Shown: piece by piece, positions 28,046 to 36,853 of the stretch
Layout of the letters: every line of letters begins with the position of its first letter
How positions within the stretch are numbered: position 1 is the stretch's first letter
NCBI RefSeq assembly: GCF_006569205.1
Contig: NZ_VIGD01000010.1
Coordinates: forward strand, 1-64,000
Source: Ureibacillus terrenus
GTDB lineage: Bacteria; Bacillota; Bacilli; Bacillales_A; Planococcaceae
Reading direction: 5' to 3'
DNA: 64,000 bases
The notes under the pieces: model-generated
The model's database searches: none
Told to the model about the DNA's origin: nothing
Seen by the model: the letters and a program-made list of their open reading frames with translations, nothing else
Made by a program: the position numbers and the translations under genes

Positions 28046-30673
28046 GTGGGAAAAGAGAAAGTGCTTTTATTGGATGGAAACAGTTTAGCTTATCGGGCTT
28101 TTTTTGCATTGCCGCTTTTATCGAATGACAGCGGCATTCATACAAATGCCGTTTATGGTTTTACGACCATGCTTCAAAAAATATTGGAGGAAGAAAAGCC
28201 GACAAAAATGCTTGTGGCGTTTGACGCCGGAAAAACGACGTTCCGTCATGAATCCTTTGAAGACTATAAAGGCGGCCGTTTGAAAACGCCTCCGGAATTG
28301 TCGGAACAGATTCCATATTTGCAAAAACTGATCGATGCTTACCGCATTCCAAGGTACGAATTGGAGATGTATGAAGCCGACGATATCATCGGCACCCTTG
28401 CCAGACAGGCGGAAGAAAAAGGCATGGATGTGGTCATTGTTTCGGGAGATAAGGACCTGACGCAGCTGGCGACAGAGAAAGTCAAGGTTTGCGTCACACG
28501 AAAAGGAATGACGGATATTGAACAATATACGCCGGAATATATCAAAGAAAAGTACGGACTTACGCCGGAACAAATCATCGATATGAAGGGACTTATGGGA
28601 GATGCGTCCGACAATATTCCGGGAGTTCCGGGCATCGGGGAAAAAACGGCGATTAAATTATTAAAAGAATATGGAACGATTGAAAATTTATATGAACACA
28701 TCGGCGAGATGAAGCCGTCCAAAATGAAAGAAAAGCTGATCGAGAACGAAGAACTGGCGAAGTTGAGCAAACAGTTGGCGACAATTCATACAAATGCGCC
28801 GATTGAAATCACCCTTGATGATATCGATTACCCGGGGCCGGATGAGGAAGCGGTGCTTGAAATTTGGAAAGAGCTTCAATTTAAATCGTTAATTGAAAAG
28901 CATGATTTCAACATCGAAGAAAAAGAAAAGGCCGCCATCCATTTTGACATTGTCCGGGAACTTTCGGAGGACCTGTTCCGCGATGAAATGGCGGTTCACG
29001 TAGAAATGGAAAATGAACAATATCATACGTGCAACATTCTGGGGTTCGGCTTCACGGACGGTTCAAAGACTTTCTTTGTACCGGTAAACGTCTTCAAAGG
29101 GAACGAAATCCTGAAATCCTACTTTGAAGATGAAACAAAGAAAAAATATATGTCGGATTTAAAAGCGGCCCAATGCATTTTGAAACGCCACGGCATCCAA
29201 TTGAAAGGCGTGGAATTTGACTTGCTCCTTGCTTCCTATATCCTCAATCCTGCAATTTCCGGCGACGATGTGGCGACGCTTGCGAAAGAATTCGGTTATA
29301 CCGATGTTTATTCCAATGAATCGGTTTATGGAAAAGGAGCAAAATGGGCATTGCCGAAGGAAGAAGCGCTGGCCGAACATGTCTGCAGAAAAGTGCTTGC
29401 CATTTGGAACTGCAAAAATCGGGTTACTGAAAAACTGAAGGAAAATGAACAGTTCGATTTATACCATGATTTGGAATTGCCATTGGCGGTAATTTTGGGC
29501 GAGATGGAGAGCCGGGGGATTAAAGTGGATCTTTCCACCCTCGAAGAAATGGGAAAAGAGCTGCAGGAAAAAATTGCGCAGCTGGAGGAAGAAATCTATG
29601 AATTGGCCGGAGAGAAATTTAATCTCAATTCACCGAAGCAATTGGGCGTCATTTTGTTTGAAAAACTGGGGCTGCCGGTCATCAAGAAAACGAAAACCGG
29701 TTATTCCACTGCGGCGGATGTCTTGGAGAAATTAAGATACCACCACAAAATTGTTCAATTGATTTTGGAATACCGGACACTTGCGAAGCTGCAATCCACT
29801 TATATTGAAGGATTGATCAAAGAAGTCCATCCGGAAGACGGCAAAGTTCATACCCGATTTATGCAGGCATTGACTTCGACGGGCCGTTTATCTTCAACGG
29901 ATCCGAACTTGCAAAACATCCCGATCCGTTTGGAAGAGGGAAGGAAAATCCGGAAAGCCTTTGTGCCTTCCCGTGAAGGGTGGCTTTTGTTCAGCGCCGA
30001 CTACTCTCAAATCGAATTGCGGGTTCTTGCCCATATGTCAAAAGACAAAAACCTGGTGGAAGCATTCAAACAAGGAATGGATATTCATACACGGACGGCA
30101 ATGGAAGTGTTCCATGTTTCCCATGATGAAGTGACTCCGAATATGAGAAGGGCGGCAAAAGCGGTGAACTTCGGCATCATCTATGGAATCAGCGATTATG
30201 GCTTGTCCCAGAACCTGGATATTTCAAGAAAAGAAGCCGGCGAATTTATCGAAAAGTACTTCCAAAGCTTCCCGGGCGTAAAGGAATATATGGATAACAT
30301 CGTGCGGGAAGCCAAATTAAAAGGCTATGTCACAACGATTTTAAACCGCCGCAGATATTTGCCCGATATTACGAGCAAAAACTACAATTTAAGAAGCTTT
30401 GCCGAACGGACGGCTATGAACACGCCGATCCAGGGAAGCGCAGCGGATATTATTAAAAAAGCGATGATTGACATCGATGCGAGATTGAAAGAGGAAGGAT
30501 TGCAAGCGAAACTTTTGTTGCAAGTGCATGACGAATTGATTTTCGAAGCGCCGAAAGAAGAAATTGAAAAGTTGAAAGAAATCGTGCCGGAAGTGATGGA
30601 AAATGCCATTGCCCTTGATGTACCATTAAAGGTGGATATCGCTTATGGCGAAACTTGGTATGATGCAAAATAA
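28046..30673 (+). CDS. polA: DNA polymerase I
   Basis: Repair and Okazaki-fragment polymerase, 875 residues (B. subtilis 880). The N-terminal 5' nuclease domain (1-290) has YEADDIIG, SGDKDLTQL and GDASDNIPG. The middle 3'-5' exonuclease domain (about 300-465) is degenerate: the first Asp-x-Glu motif reads HVEME, as usual in Bacillales. The polymerase domain keeps DYSQIELRVLAH, the O-helix RRAAKAVNFGIIYG and QVHDELIFE. The start is GTG 28046, nine bases after AGGAG; an ATG at 28042 is out of frame. mutM and coaE follow closely. Confidence 0.97.
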   Translation: MGKEKVLLLDGNSLAYRAFFALPLLSNDSGIHTNAVYGFTTMLQKILEEEKPTKMLVAFDAGKTTFRHESFEDYKGGRLKTPPELSEQIPYLQKLIDAYRIPRYELEMYEADDIIGTLARQAEEKGMDVVIVSGDKDLTQLATEKVKVCVTRKGMTDIEQYTPEYIKEKYGLTPEQIIDMKGLMGDASDNIPGVPGIGEKTAIKLLKEYGTIENLYEHIGEMKPSKMKEKLIENEELAKLSKQLATIHTNAPIEITLDDIDYPGPDEEAVLEIWKELQFKSLIEKHDFNIEEKEKAAIHFDIVRELSEDLFRDEMAVHVEMENEQYHTCNILGFGFTDGSKTFFVPVNVFKGNEILKSYFEDETKKKYMSDLKAAQCILKRHGIQLKGVEFDLLLASYILNPAISGDDVATLAKEFGYTDVYSNESVYGKGAKWALPKEEALAEHVCRKVLAIWNCKNRVTEKLKENEQFDLYHDLELPLAVILGEMESRGIKVDLSTLEEMGKELQEKIAQLEEEIYELAGEKFNLNSPKQLGVILFEKLGLPVIKKTKTGYSTAADVLEKLRYHHKIVQLILEYRTLAKLQSTYIEGLIKEVHPEDGKVHTRFMQALTSTGRLSSTDPNLQNIPIRLEEGRKIRKAFVPSREGWLLFSADYSQIELRVLAHMSKDKNLVEAFKQGMDIHTRTAMEVFHVSHDEVTPNMRRAAKAVNFGIIYGISDYGLSQNLDISRKEAGEFIEKYFQSFPGVKEYMDNIVREAKLKGYVTTILNRRRYLPDITSKNYNLRSFAERTAMNTPIQGSAADIIKKAMIDIDARLKEEGLQAKLLLQVHDELIFEAPKEEIEKLKEIVPEVMENAIALDVPLKVDIAYGETWYDAK

Positions 30674-30685
30674 GGAAGTGAAATA

Positions 30686-31558
30686 ATGCCTGAATTGCCG
30701 GAAGTGGAAGGGGTTGTTCGGGCGCTTGCCCCAAATATAGAAGGGAAATCGATTCTGGAAGCGACCTTGTCGGAAACCGTTTGCGAAGCTCACCGGCAAG
30801 GTAAGCAATGTATTGTGAAAAATATGGAGCCGGCGGACTTTGAAAGGAAAATGCGCGGCATGACGGTCAAAAAGCTGAGCCGGCGGGCCAAGTACATTTT
30901 CTTTGATTTGGAAAAAAATAATGAAACATTCCTGATGGTCAATCATTTAGGCATGACAGGCGCCTGGTTTATCGTCCAACATGAAAATGAAATCCTGGAG
31001 GAAAAGTTCCGGAATCATATTCATGCAAAGTTTTCGTTGTCAACAGGAGAGCTTCTCATCTTTTCGGATATACGGAGATTTGGAGAGTTCCGGTTGCTTG
31101 GAACCATTGATGAGCATCCGCCGCTTCTTCAGATGGCTCCGGAACCATTTGATGATCAGGCGTTAGACTATTTTTTGGAAAAATGCGGTCTTCCGAAATA
31201 TAAAAACAAGCCGATCAAGGAAGTCATTATGGATGGACAAGTGATTTCCGGCTGCGGCAACATTTATGCGACGGAAGCCCTCTTTCGCGCAGGCGTCCAT
31301 CCAGCGAGAAAAGCGGGAAGAATCAGCAAAAAAAGAAAGATCGACTTGTTTGAAGCCATTAAAAATGTGTTATCGGAAGGAATCGAAATGGGAGGTTCAA
31401 CGATTTCCGATTACCGGAACATCAATGGGGAAGCAGGCGGAATGCAGCACAGGCTGAAGATGTATGGCAAAAAGGTTTGCCCAAACTGTTCCGCGAAAAC
31501 AAAATCCATGATAATTGCGGGAAGAACAAGCGTCTATTGTCCAAAGTGCCAACATTAG
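30686..31558 (+). CDS. mutM: Formamidopyrimidine-DNA glycosylase (Fpg/MutM family)
   Basis: Bifunctional base-excision enzyme that removes oxidised purines and nicks the strand. Pro2 and Glu3 (MPELPEVEG) are the catalytic N-terminus, the conserved Lys is in RRAKY (Lys69), and the C-terminus has a zinc finger (CPNC near 268 and CPKC near 286). At 290 residues it is longer than typical MutM (about 275), and the N-terminal region with GKQCIVKN resembles a divergent Fpg/Nei subgroup, so exact damage specificity is uncertain. It starts 12 bases after polA. Confidence 0.88.
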   Translation: MPELPEVEGVVRALAPNIEGKSILEATLSETVCEAHRQGKQCIVKNMEPADFERKMRGMTVKKLSRRAKYIFFDLEKNNETFLMVNHLGMTGAWFIVQHENEILEEKFRNHIHAKFSLSTGELLIFSDIRRFGEFRLLGTIDEHPPLLQMAPEPFDDQALDYFLEKCGLPKYKNKPIKEVIMDGQVISGCGNIYATEALFRAGVHPARKAGRISKKRKIDLFEAIKNVLSEGIEMGGSTISDYRNINGEAGGMQHRLKMYGKKVCPNCSAKTKSMIIAGRTSVYCPKCQH

Positions 31559-31572
31559 AAAGGTGTTTATGT

Positions 31573-32166
31573 ATGATTATCGGTTTAACGGGTAGCATTG
31601 CCAGCGGGAAAAGCACTGTAAGCAAGATGTTAAAAGAATACGGATTTCCAATCGTTGATGCGGATGTGGTGGCGCGCCAGGTGGTGGAACCCGGCAGTGA
31701 AACGTTGAATAAAATTGCCGAGGCTTTTGGAAAAGAAGTTTTGACAGAGACAGGGGAGCTTGACCGGAAAAAGCTTGGCTCCATCATCTTCAACGATGAA
31801 GAAAAGCGGCAGCTGTTAAACAGCATCATCCATCCGGCCATCCGCAAAGAAATGCTCCGGCAGCGGGATGAATATCTTGCAAAAGGCGAGAAAACGGTCA
31901 TTATGGACATCCCCTTATTATTTGAAAGCAAATTGCAGCATTTTGTTGATAAAATTTTGGTTGTGGCCGTATCGGAAGAGGTGCAATTGGAGAGATTAAT
32001 GAAAAGAAATCAATTATCCGAGGAAGAAGCAAAAGCGCGCATCCGTTCCCAGCTGCCGATGCCGGTGAAAGTGCAGGGAGCCGATGCGGTGATTGACAAT
32101 AACGGCACCATTGAAGAAACCCGCCGGCAGCTTGAAAAAATTTTGAAAGAATGGGGAGTCCTTTAA
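31573..32166 (+). CDS. coaE: Dephospho-CoA kinase
   Basis: Last step of coenzyme A synthesis: phosphorylates the 3'-OH of dephospho-CoA with ATP. The 197 residues open with the P-loop GLTGSIASGKST; DADVVARQVVEPG forms the substrate site. The start is ATG 31573, seven bases after AAAGGTG and 14 bases after the mutM stop. B. subtilis has ytaF between mutM and coaE; it is missing here. The 233 bases to gapB hold a direct repeat CATCCCATG (32189-32197 and 32221-32229) and nothing else convincing. Confidence 0.95.
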   Translation: MIIGLTGSIASGKSTVSKMLKEYGFPIVDADVVARQVVEPGSETLNKIAEAFGKEVLTETGELDRKKLGSIIFNDEEKRQLLNSIIHPAIRKEMLRQRDEYLAKGEKTVIMDIPLLFESKLQHFVDKILVVAVSEEVQLERLMKRNQLSEEEAKARIRSQLPMPVKVQGADAVIDNNGTIEETRRQLEKILKEWGVL

Positions 32167-32343
32167 TCGGAGAAAATTTTTCTTCCATCCCATGGCGGGC
32201 AAATCGTCAACATAGGTCTCATCCCATGTTGCCAATGCGTTTTTTTCAATTTATGAGGAAGCATTATCCGTACTTTCGGCTTTTTTTCAGAAAATAATGA
32301 TTTTTTAATTCTTATAATTGTTGGTACACGATTATTCATAATA

Positions 32344-32352
32344 TGCTATACT
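32344..32352 (+). promoter_or_regulatory. Extended -10 promoter of gapB
   Basis: TGCTATACT (32344-32352) is an extended -10 with TATACT; TTGGTA (32321-32326) is a possible but over-spaced -35 (20 bp). In B. subtilis gapB is repressed by CcpN; I could not identify an operator. Confidence 0.5.
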
Positions 32353-32399
32353 AATTGAGAAATAGTAAACATAATTGAAGTAAAATAGGAGGCTATATA

Positions 32400-33419
32400 A
32401 TGACAGTTTCGATTGCAATAAACGGCTTTGGTCGAATTGGTCGTATGGTATTCCGACAAGCAATTGTTCAAGATGATTTAAATATAGTAGCAGTGAATGC
32501 AAGCTACCCTGCAAAAACTTTGGCACACATGGTCAAATATGATTCCATCCATGGACATTTTGAAGGAACTGTTGAATATGAAGAAGATGCATTAATCGTG
32601 AACGGCAAGCGTGTGCAACTTGTTGCCGAACGCGATCCTGCGAAATTGCCATGGAAAGATCTTGGAGTAGACATTGTTATCGAAGCAACAGGCAAATTTA
32701 ATGACCGTGAAAAAGCGGCTCTTCATTTGCAAGCCGGTGCGAAAAAAGTTATCCTGACAGCTCCAGGAAAAAATGAAGATGTAACGATTGTTGTTGGAGT
32801 GAACGATCACGTATTGGATGTGTCAAAACACGATATCATTTCCAATGCTTCTTGTACGACAAACTGCCTGGCTCCAGTTGTAAAAGTGCTTCATGAAGAG
32901 TTTGGCATCGAAAACGGTTTAATGACAACTGTTCACGCATACACAAACGATCAGAAAAACCTGGATAACATGCATAAAGATTTGCGCCGTGCACGGGCAT
33001 GCGGCCAAAGCATCATTCCGACAACTACAGGCGCGGCAAAAGCGTTGGGCAAAGTCATTCCTGAGCTGCAAGGCAAAATTCACGGCCTAGCTCTTCGCGT
33101 GCCAACGCCAAACGTCTCCTTGGTGGATTTGGTGGTCGATCTTAAACAGGATGTAACGGCTGAACAAGTAAATGAAGCTTTCAAAAAAGCAAGCGAAGGC
33201 CCATTAAAAGGAATTTTGAATTACTGCGAAGAACCTCTTGTATCTGTTGATTACAATACAACAACTTACTCATCCACTATTGACGCGCCTCTCACAATGG
33301 TTATGGGAACTAGAAAAGTGAAAGTAATGGCATGGTACGATAATGAATGGGGCTATTCGGCACGCGTAATCGATTTGACAAAAAAAGTGGTAAAAGCGCT
33401 TGAAGCCGTAACTGCATAA
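32400..33419 (+). CDS. gapB: Gluconeogenic glyceraldehyde-3-phosphate dehydrogenase GapB
   Basis: NADP-preferring enzyme used in the gluconeogenic direction. The 339 residues resemble B. subtilis GapB (340) throughout: NGFGRIGRMVFR at the start, NASYPAKTLAHMVKYDSIHG, where Ala-Ser after Asn replaces the Asp of NAD-specific GapA, and the catalytic Cys in SNASCTTNCLAP. The position between coaE and nrdR is also that of gapB; speD is missing. ATG 32400 follows AGGAGG. Confidence 0.95.
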   Translation: MTVSIAINGFGRIGRMVFRQAIVQDDLNIVAVNASYPAKTLAHMVKYDSIHGHFEGTVEYEEDALIVNGKRVQLVAERDPAKLPWKDLGVDIVIEATGKFNDREKAALHLQAGAKKVILTAPGKNEDVTIVVGVNDHVLDVSKHDIISNASCTTNCLAPVVKVLHEEFGIENGLMTTVHAYTNDQKNLDNMHKDLRRARACGQSIIPTTTGAAKALGKVIPELQGKIHGLALRVPTPNVSLVDLVVDLKQDVTAEQVNEAFKKASEGPLKGILNYCEEPLVSVDYNTTTYSSTIDAPLTMVMGTRKVKVMAWYDNEWGYSARVIDLTKKVVKALEAVTA

Positions 33420-33436
33420 TGATCCGTTCCTGGTTC

Positions 33437-33475
33437 GTGTAGACGGAGTCCATCGGGCTTTGTCTACACTTTTTA
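33437..33475 (+). terminator. Terminator of gapB
   Basis: GTGTAGAC (33437-33444) pairs with GTCTACAC (33462-33469), with further pairing inside, followed by TTTTTATTTT. Confidence 0.9.
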
Positions 33476-33604
33476 TTTTCAAAGCGGAACCGTTCCCTTC
33501 GAATAAATCATGAAAATTTTTTTATCGGATCCTCGATTTTTTCTTGCAAATATATTAAAATAACAACTTATGAATTTGTTATCAAGATTGTACATATGGG
33601 AAAA

Positions 33605-33633
33605 GTGATACATTTGATGTGTTTTGATATAAT
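33605..33633 (+). promoter_or_regulatory. Promoter of nrdR-dnaB-dnaI
   Basis: GTGATA (33605-33610), 17-bp spacer, TATAAT (33628-33633); 33 bases before the nrdR start. Confidence 0.65.
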
Positions 33634-33666
33634 ATTCAATAAGAAACTAGGCAGGGAGAAATTTTT

Positions 33667-34131
33667 ATGAGATGTCCAAGTTGTCATCATAATGGAACAC
33701 GTGTGATTGATTCGAGACCTGTTGATGATAATAAAGAGATTCGCAGACGGCGTGAATGCGAATCATGCGGATACCGTTTCACCACTTTTGAAAAAGTGGA
33801 GGAAACGCCATTGATTGTTGTCAAAAAAGATGGTTCAAGGGAAGAATTTAGCCGGGAAAAAGTGTTGAGAGGGCTGATTCGCGCTTGCGAAAAACGCCCT
33901 GTTCCGTTAGAACAACTTGAACAAATCGTTTATGATATTGAAAAAGAATTAAGAAGAATAGGAAATTCGGAAGTGCGCTCGGTGGATGTCGGGGAAATGG
34001 TAATGGATGAGCTGGCAAAAATTGATGAAGTGGCTTATGTACGTTTCGCTTCCGTCTACCGCCAGTTTAAAGACATTAATGTATTTATGGAAGAATTGAC
34101 CGAATTATTGAACCGGCAATCTAAAAAGTAG
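33667..34131 (+). CDS. nrdR: Transcriptional repressor NrdR
   Basis: Represses ribonucleotide reductase genes when ATP/dATP signals that dNTPs are sufficient. The 154 residues have the N-terminal zinc ribbon (Cys3, Cys6, Cys31, Cys34) with RRRREC between the pairs, then the ATP-cone (about 49-139, [20 protein letters not shown]). It heads an operon with dnaB and dnaI, coupling nucleotide supply and replication initiation. I see no clear NrdR box in its own promoter. Confidence 0.96.
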   Translation: MRCPSCHHNGTRVIDSRPVDDNKEIRRRRECESCGYRFTTFEKVEETPLIVVKKDGSREEFSREKVLRGLIRACEKRPVPLEQLEQIVYDIEKELRRIGNSEVRSVDVGEMVMDELAKIDEVAYVRFASVYRQFKDINVFMEELTELLNRQSKK

Positions 34132-34148
34132 CGATAGGGGGAGCAATA

Positions 34149-35519
34149 ATGGTTCATTTGTATAAAGAGCTGCAACCCAAGGATCATTTTGACATCATCC
34201 TCCCTCATTTATCTTCCCATGACCGGCAGCTGTTGACGTTGTTTTATCAGCCTCTCACAGGCCCGGAACCGATCAGCTTGTATCTGACTTTATGGGCGGA
34301 AGGGGAAGATCCCCAAAAAGAGCCTTTGACCCATTACTATTTAATGAACGTGCTGGATATGCCGATCGGAAAAGTTTTTCAGGCGCGCATTTCTTTGGAG
34401 GCGATTGGACTACTAAGATCGTATCGGAAAGATGACGGGGAAAACCGTTCTTTTCTCTATGAGCTGGTGCGTCCACTCGATGCGGAAACCTTTTTTCAGG
34501 ATCCGCTTCTATCGATGTTTTTATTCAGCAAAATTGGCGAACACGCTTACCGCAAGCTGCGCAAACGGTTCATCAATCGTTTCGATAAAGAATCGTACCG
34601 GGAAGTATCCCGAACGTTCATGGATGTCTATAAACCCGTCCACACAAATGTTCCTCAAGAATTCATCGAGCATCACGTGGAAACCAATAAACGGAATTAC
34701 CCGTTTTATTACGAACAATTTGATTTTGATTTATTGCAAGCCGGGCTGTCGGAGCAATTGATTCCTTCCAGGGTATTTACCCTTGAAGTGAAAGAATGGA
34801 TTGCGAAGCTCGCCTTTCTTTATCAGCTATCCCCGCTGGATATGCAAAAAATTGTGATATTGGCCATTGACGATGAAATGCGCATATCGCTGGAACGTTT
34901 AAAGAAAGCGGCAGCGGATTACTATAAATTGACCGTTTCAAAAGAAGTGCCGACATTTGAAAAAACATTCGAAACGGATCAACAGGAAGAAAACCGGCAT
35001 CAGCCGGCAACTAAAGAAGAGGAGCTGATCCATTATCTTGAAACGACACCGCCGATTCAAGTGTTGCGGGATATAAACAACGGAAAGGAACCGGTGCCGT
35101 CTTCCGTCGAGCTGGCTGAAGATTTGATTTTGAAGCATGGAATGCCTGTCGGTGTTGTCAATGTCCTGCTGGAATATGTCATGCTGACGACAGATATGAA
35201 ACTGCCCCGCAAATATGTGGAACGGATTGCGGACCACTGGATGCGAAAAAATGTTCGGACGGCGAAAGAAGCAATGGAACTCGCCCGTACCGAACGTGAC
35301 CAATATATGAAATGGAAACTTGAAAACGAAGCCAAGAAATCATCCGCTGCAGGCTATAAAAAGCCTTCGCACAAAATTATCCGGGAAGAAAAAGTGCCGG
35401 ACTGGTTCTATAAACGAAATGAACCCGAACCTGAGAAAGATAATGGCCCTTCAAAAGAAATCAATTTCGAGGAAGAACGAAGAAAAATTTTGCAAAAACT
35501 TGGTGTTTTAGACGGGTAG
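34149..35519 (+). CDS. dnaB: Replication initiation/membrane attachment protein DnaB
   Basis: Gram-positive DnaB (not the helicase) acts with DnaD and DnaI to load the replicative helicase at oriC. The 456 residues show the N-terminal winged-helix domain (1-110), a middle helical domain and the conserved DDBH2/DnaD-like motif near 300-360 (LILKHGMPVGVVNVLLEYV), ending in a charged tail with VPDWFYKR. ATG 34149 follows GGGGAG. dnaI begins 10 bases after the stop. Confidence 0.93.
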   Translation: MVHLYKELQPKDHFDIILPHLSSHDRQLLTLFYQPLTGPEPISLYLTLWAEGEDPQKEPLTHYYLMNVLDMPIGKVFQARISLEAIGLLRSYRKDDGENRSFLYELVRPLDAETFFQDPLLSMFLFSKIGEHAYRKLRKRFINRFDKESYREVSRTFMDVYKPVHTNVPQEFIEHHVETNKRNYPFYYEQFDFDLLQAGLSEQLIPSRVFTLEVKEWIAKLAFLYQLSPLDMQKIVILAIDDEMRISLERLKKAAADYYKLTVSKEVPTFEKTFETDQQEENRHQPATKEEELIHYLETTPPIQVLRDINNGKEPVPSSVELAEDLILKHGMPVGVVNVLLEYVMLTTDMKLPRKYVERIADHWMRKNVRTAKEAMELARTERDQYMKWKLENEAKKSSAAGYKKPSHKIIREEKVPDWFYKRNEPEPEKDNGPSKEINFEEERRKILQKLGVLDG

Positions 35520-35529
35520 GTGAACGACA

Positions 35530-36465
35530 ATCGAATCGATCAAAAAAGCATTGGAAAAATTTCAAATACCGTCCTTCGAAGAACGATACAATGCCATTCG
35601 GAATCAAATTTTAGAGCATCCGGACGTCCAAAAGTTTTTGGCGGAACATGATGATGTCGTCAACAAAGACATGGTGGAGCGGAGTTTGCCGAAGCTGTAT
35701 GAGTACATCAGCCAATCCAGCGAATGCTGCAATTGCGGATCAACGGAGCAATGCACCAATTATTTAAAAGGATTTATACCCAAATTATGCATTGCCCATA
35801 ATTCCATCGATGTGGAATATGAGCGCTGCAAGCAAAAAATGATAGAGGATGAGCGTAGAGAAATCGAATCGATGATTTCGAGCATGCATATGCCGAAAGA
35901 CGTGTTATCCGCCACTTTAAAAGATTTATATATTGATGATACGTCCCGTGTGGAAATTGCCAATTATGCCGCCGACTTTATCGCCCATTACAAAAATACG
36001 GGGGAACTGCCGAAAAAAGGATTTTATCTGTATGGAGAATTTGGCGTCGGGAAATCCTTTGTTTTAGGGGCGATCGCCAATGAACTGGCAACTCTGAAAG
36101 TCGCTTCCGTGCTTGTGTTTGTTCCGGAATTTTTGCGGGAATTAAAAAATTCCATCCACGATCAGACGCTGCAGGAAAAAATCGACTATGTGAAGCAGGC
36201 TCCGGTTTTAATGCTCGATGATATCGGTGCGGAGACACTCACCAGCTGGACAAGGGATGAAATTTTAGGCCCGATTTTGCATTACCGGATGAGCGAGCAG
36301 CTGCCGACTTTTATCACATCCAATTTTGACTACGACGGTTTGGAACATCATTTGGCGCAGAACTCCCGTGGTGATGTGGAGGTAGTAAAAGCTGCGAGAA
36401 TTATGGAGCGGATCAAAGCGGTGACCGTTCCGATCCGCATGACCGGCAAAAACCGCAGAAGATAG
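35530..36465 (+). CDS. dnaI: Primosomal helicase loader DnaI, apparent ATC start codon
   Basis: AAA+ ATPase that loads the replicative helicase DnaC. The N-terminal domain has a Cys cluster (CCNCG...C, zinc-binding, about 66-90); the AAA+ domain has Walker A GEFGVGKS (about 174-181) and Walker B VLMLDDIGAE. No ATG, GTG or well-placed TTG starts the frame. ATC 35530 stands six bases after AGGTGA, and reading from it gives MESIKKALEKF, which aligns with MEPIGRSLQ of B. subtilis, with the same total of 311 residues. TTG 35551 lacks a ribosome site and would drop that segment. The start is my interpretation. Confidence 0.93.
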   Translation: MESIKKALEKFQIPSFEERYNAIRNQILEHPDVQKFLAEHDDVVNKDMVERSLPKLYEYISQSSECCNCGSTEQCTNYLKGFIPKLCIAHNSIDVEYERCKQKMIEDERREIESMISSMHMPKDVLSATLKDLYIDDTSRVEIANYAADFIAHYKNTGELPKKGFYLYGEFGVGKSFVLGAIANELATLKVASVLVFVPEFLRELKNSIHDQTLQEKIDYVKQAPVLMLDDIGAETLTSWTRDEILGPILHYRMSEQLPTFITSNFDYDGLEHHLAQNSRGDVEVVKAARIMERIKAVTVPIRMTGKNRRR

Positions 36466-36485
36466 GCGAAAGATTATTTCCATGG

Positions 36486-36514
36486 TTGCATTTCTCAAAT
36501 TCTCGGCGTATACT
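36486..36514 (+). promoter_or_regulatory. Promoter of thrS leader
   Basis: TTGCAT (36486-36491), 17-bp spacer, TATACT (36509-36514). Confidence 0.75.
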
Positions 36515-36529
36515 TTCAATTGTAGTGAT

Positions 36530-36780
36530 ATATTTCAGAAGCGGTGAAGAGGATACGAAGTTTGTGAGACGGCTGATAGAGAGGGAAACCTAGGCTGGAA
36601 GTTTCCTAGTACGACGCAACACTTTACTACCTCGGAGCTTTGGCGGGGTAAAATCCGCCAACGGACATCGGTACGTTACACCGGCCCAGAGCTTCGTCTG
36701 AAACGTTGTTTTCGGAAGGAAGAAGGGTGGAACCACGAGCGAGCGCGTCGTCCCTTTATTGGGATGACGTTTTTTATTTT
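36530..36780 (+). ncRNA. T-box riboswitch controlling thrS
   Basis: Leader RNA that senses uncharged tRNA-Thr and prevents early termination. The T-box AGGGTGGAACCACG lies at 36724-36737. The terminator stem (36746-36754 with 36761-36769) is followed by TTTTTATTTT. Stem I with its AGTA-type and apical loops occupies about 36540-36640. Candidate Thr specifier codons ACT (36626-36628) and ACC (36629-36631) sit on its 3' side; I cannot decide between them. Confidence 0.92.
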
Positions 36781-36853
36781 AGATTGGCCTCCTGGATTGG
36801 AGGATTATGAATAAGAAGACATGCCAAATAAAATAGAGTAAAGGAGAATGATT

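Noticed and set aside
32167..32240. Direct repeat CATCCCATG and an open minus-strand frame after coaE, considered as a remnant of ytaF or speD
   Set aside because: Only nine bases repeat and the frame is mostly antisense to coaE; no residues resemble either protein.
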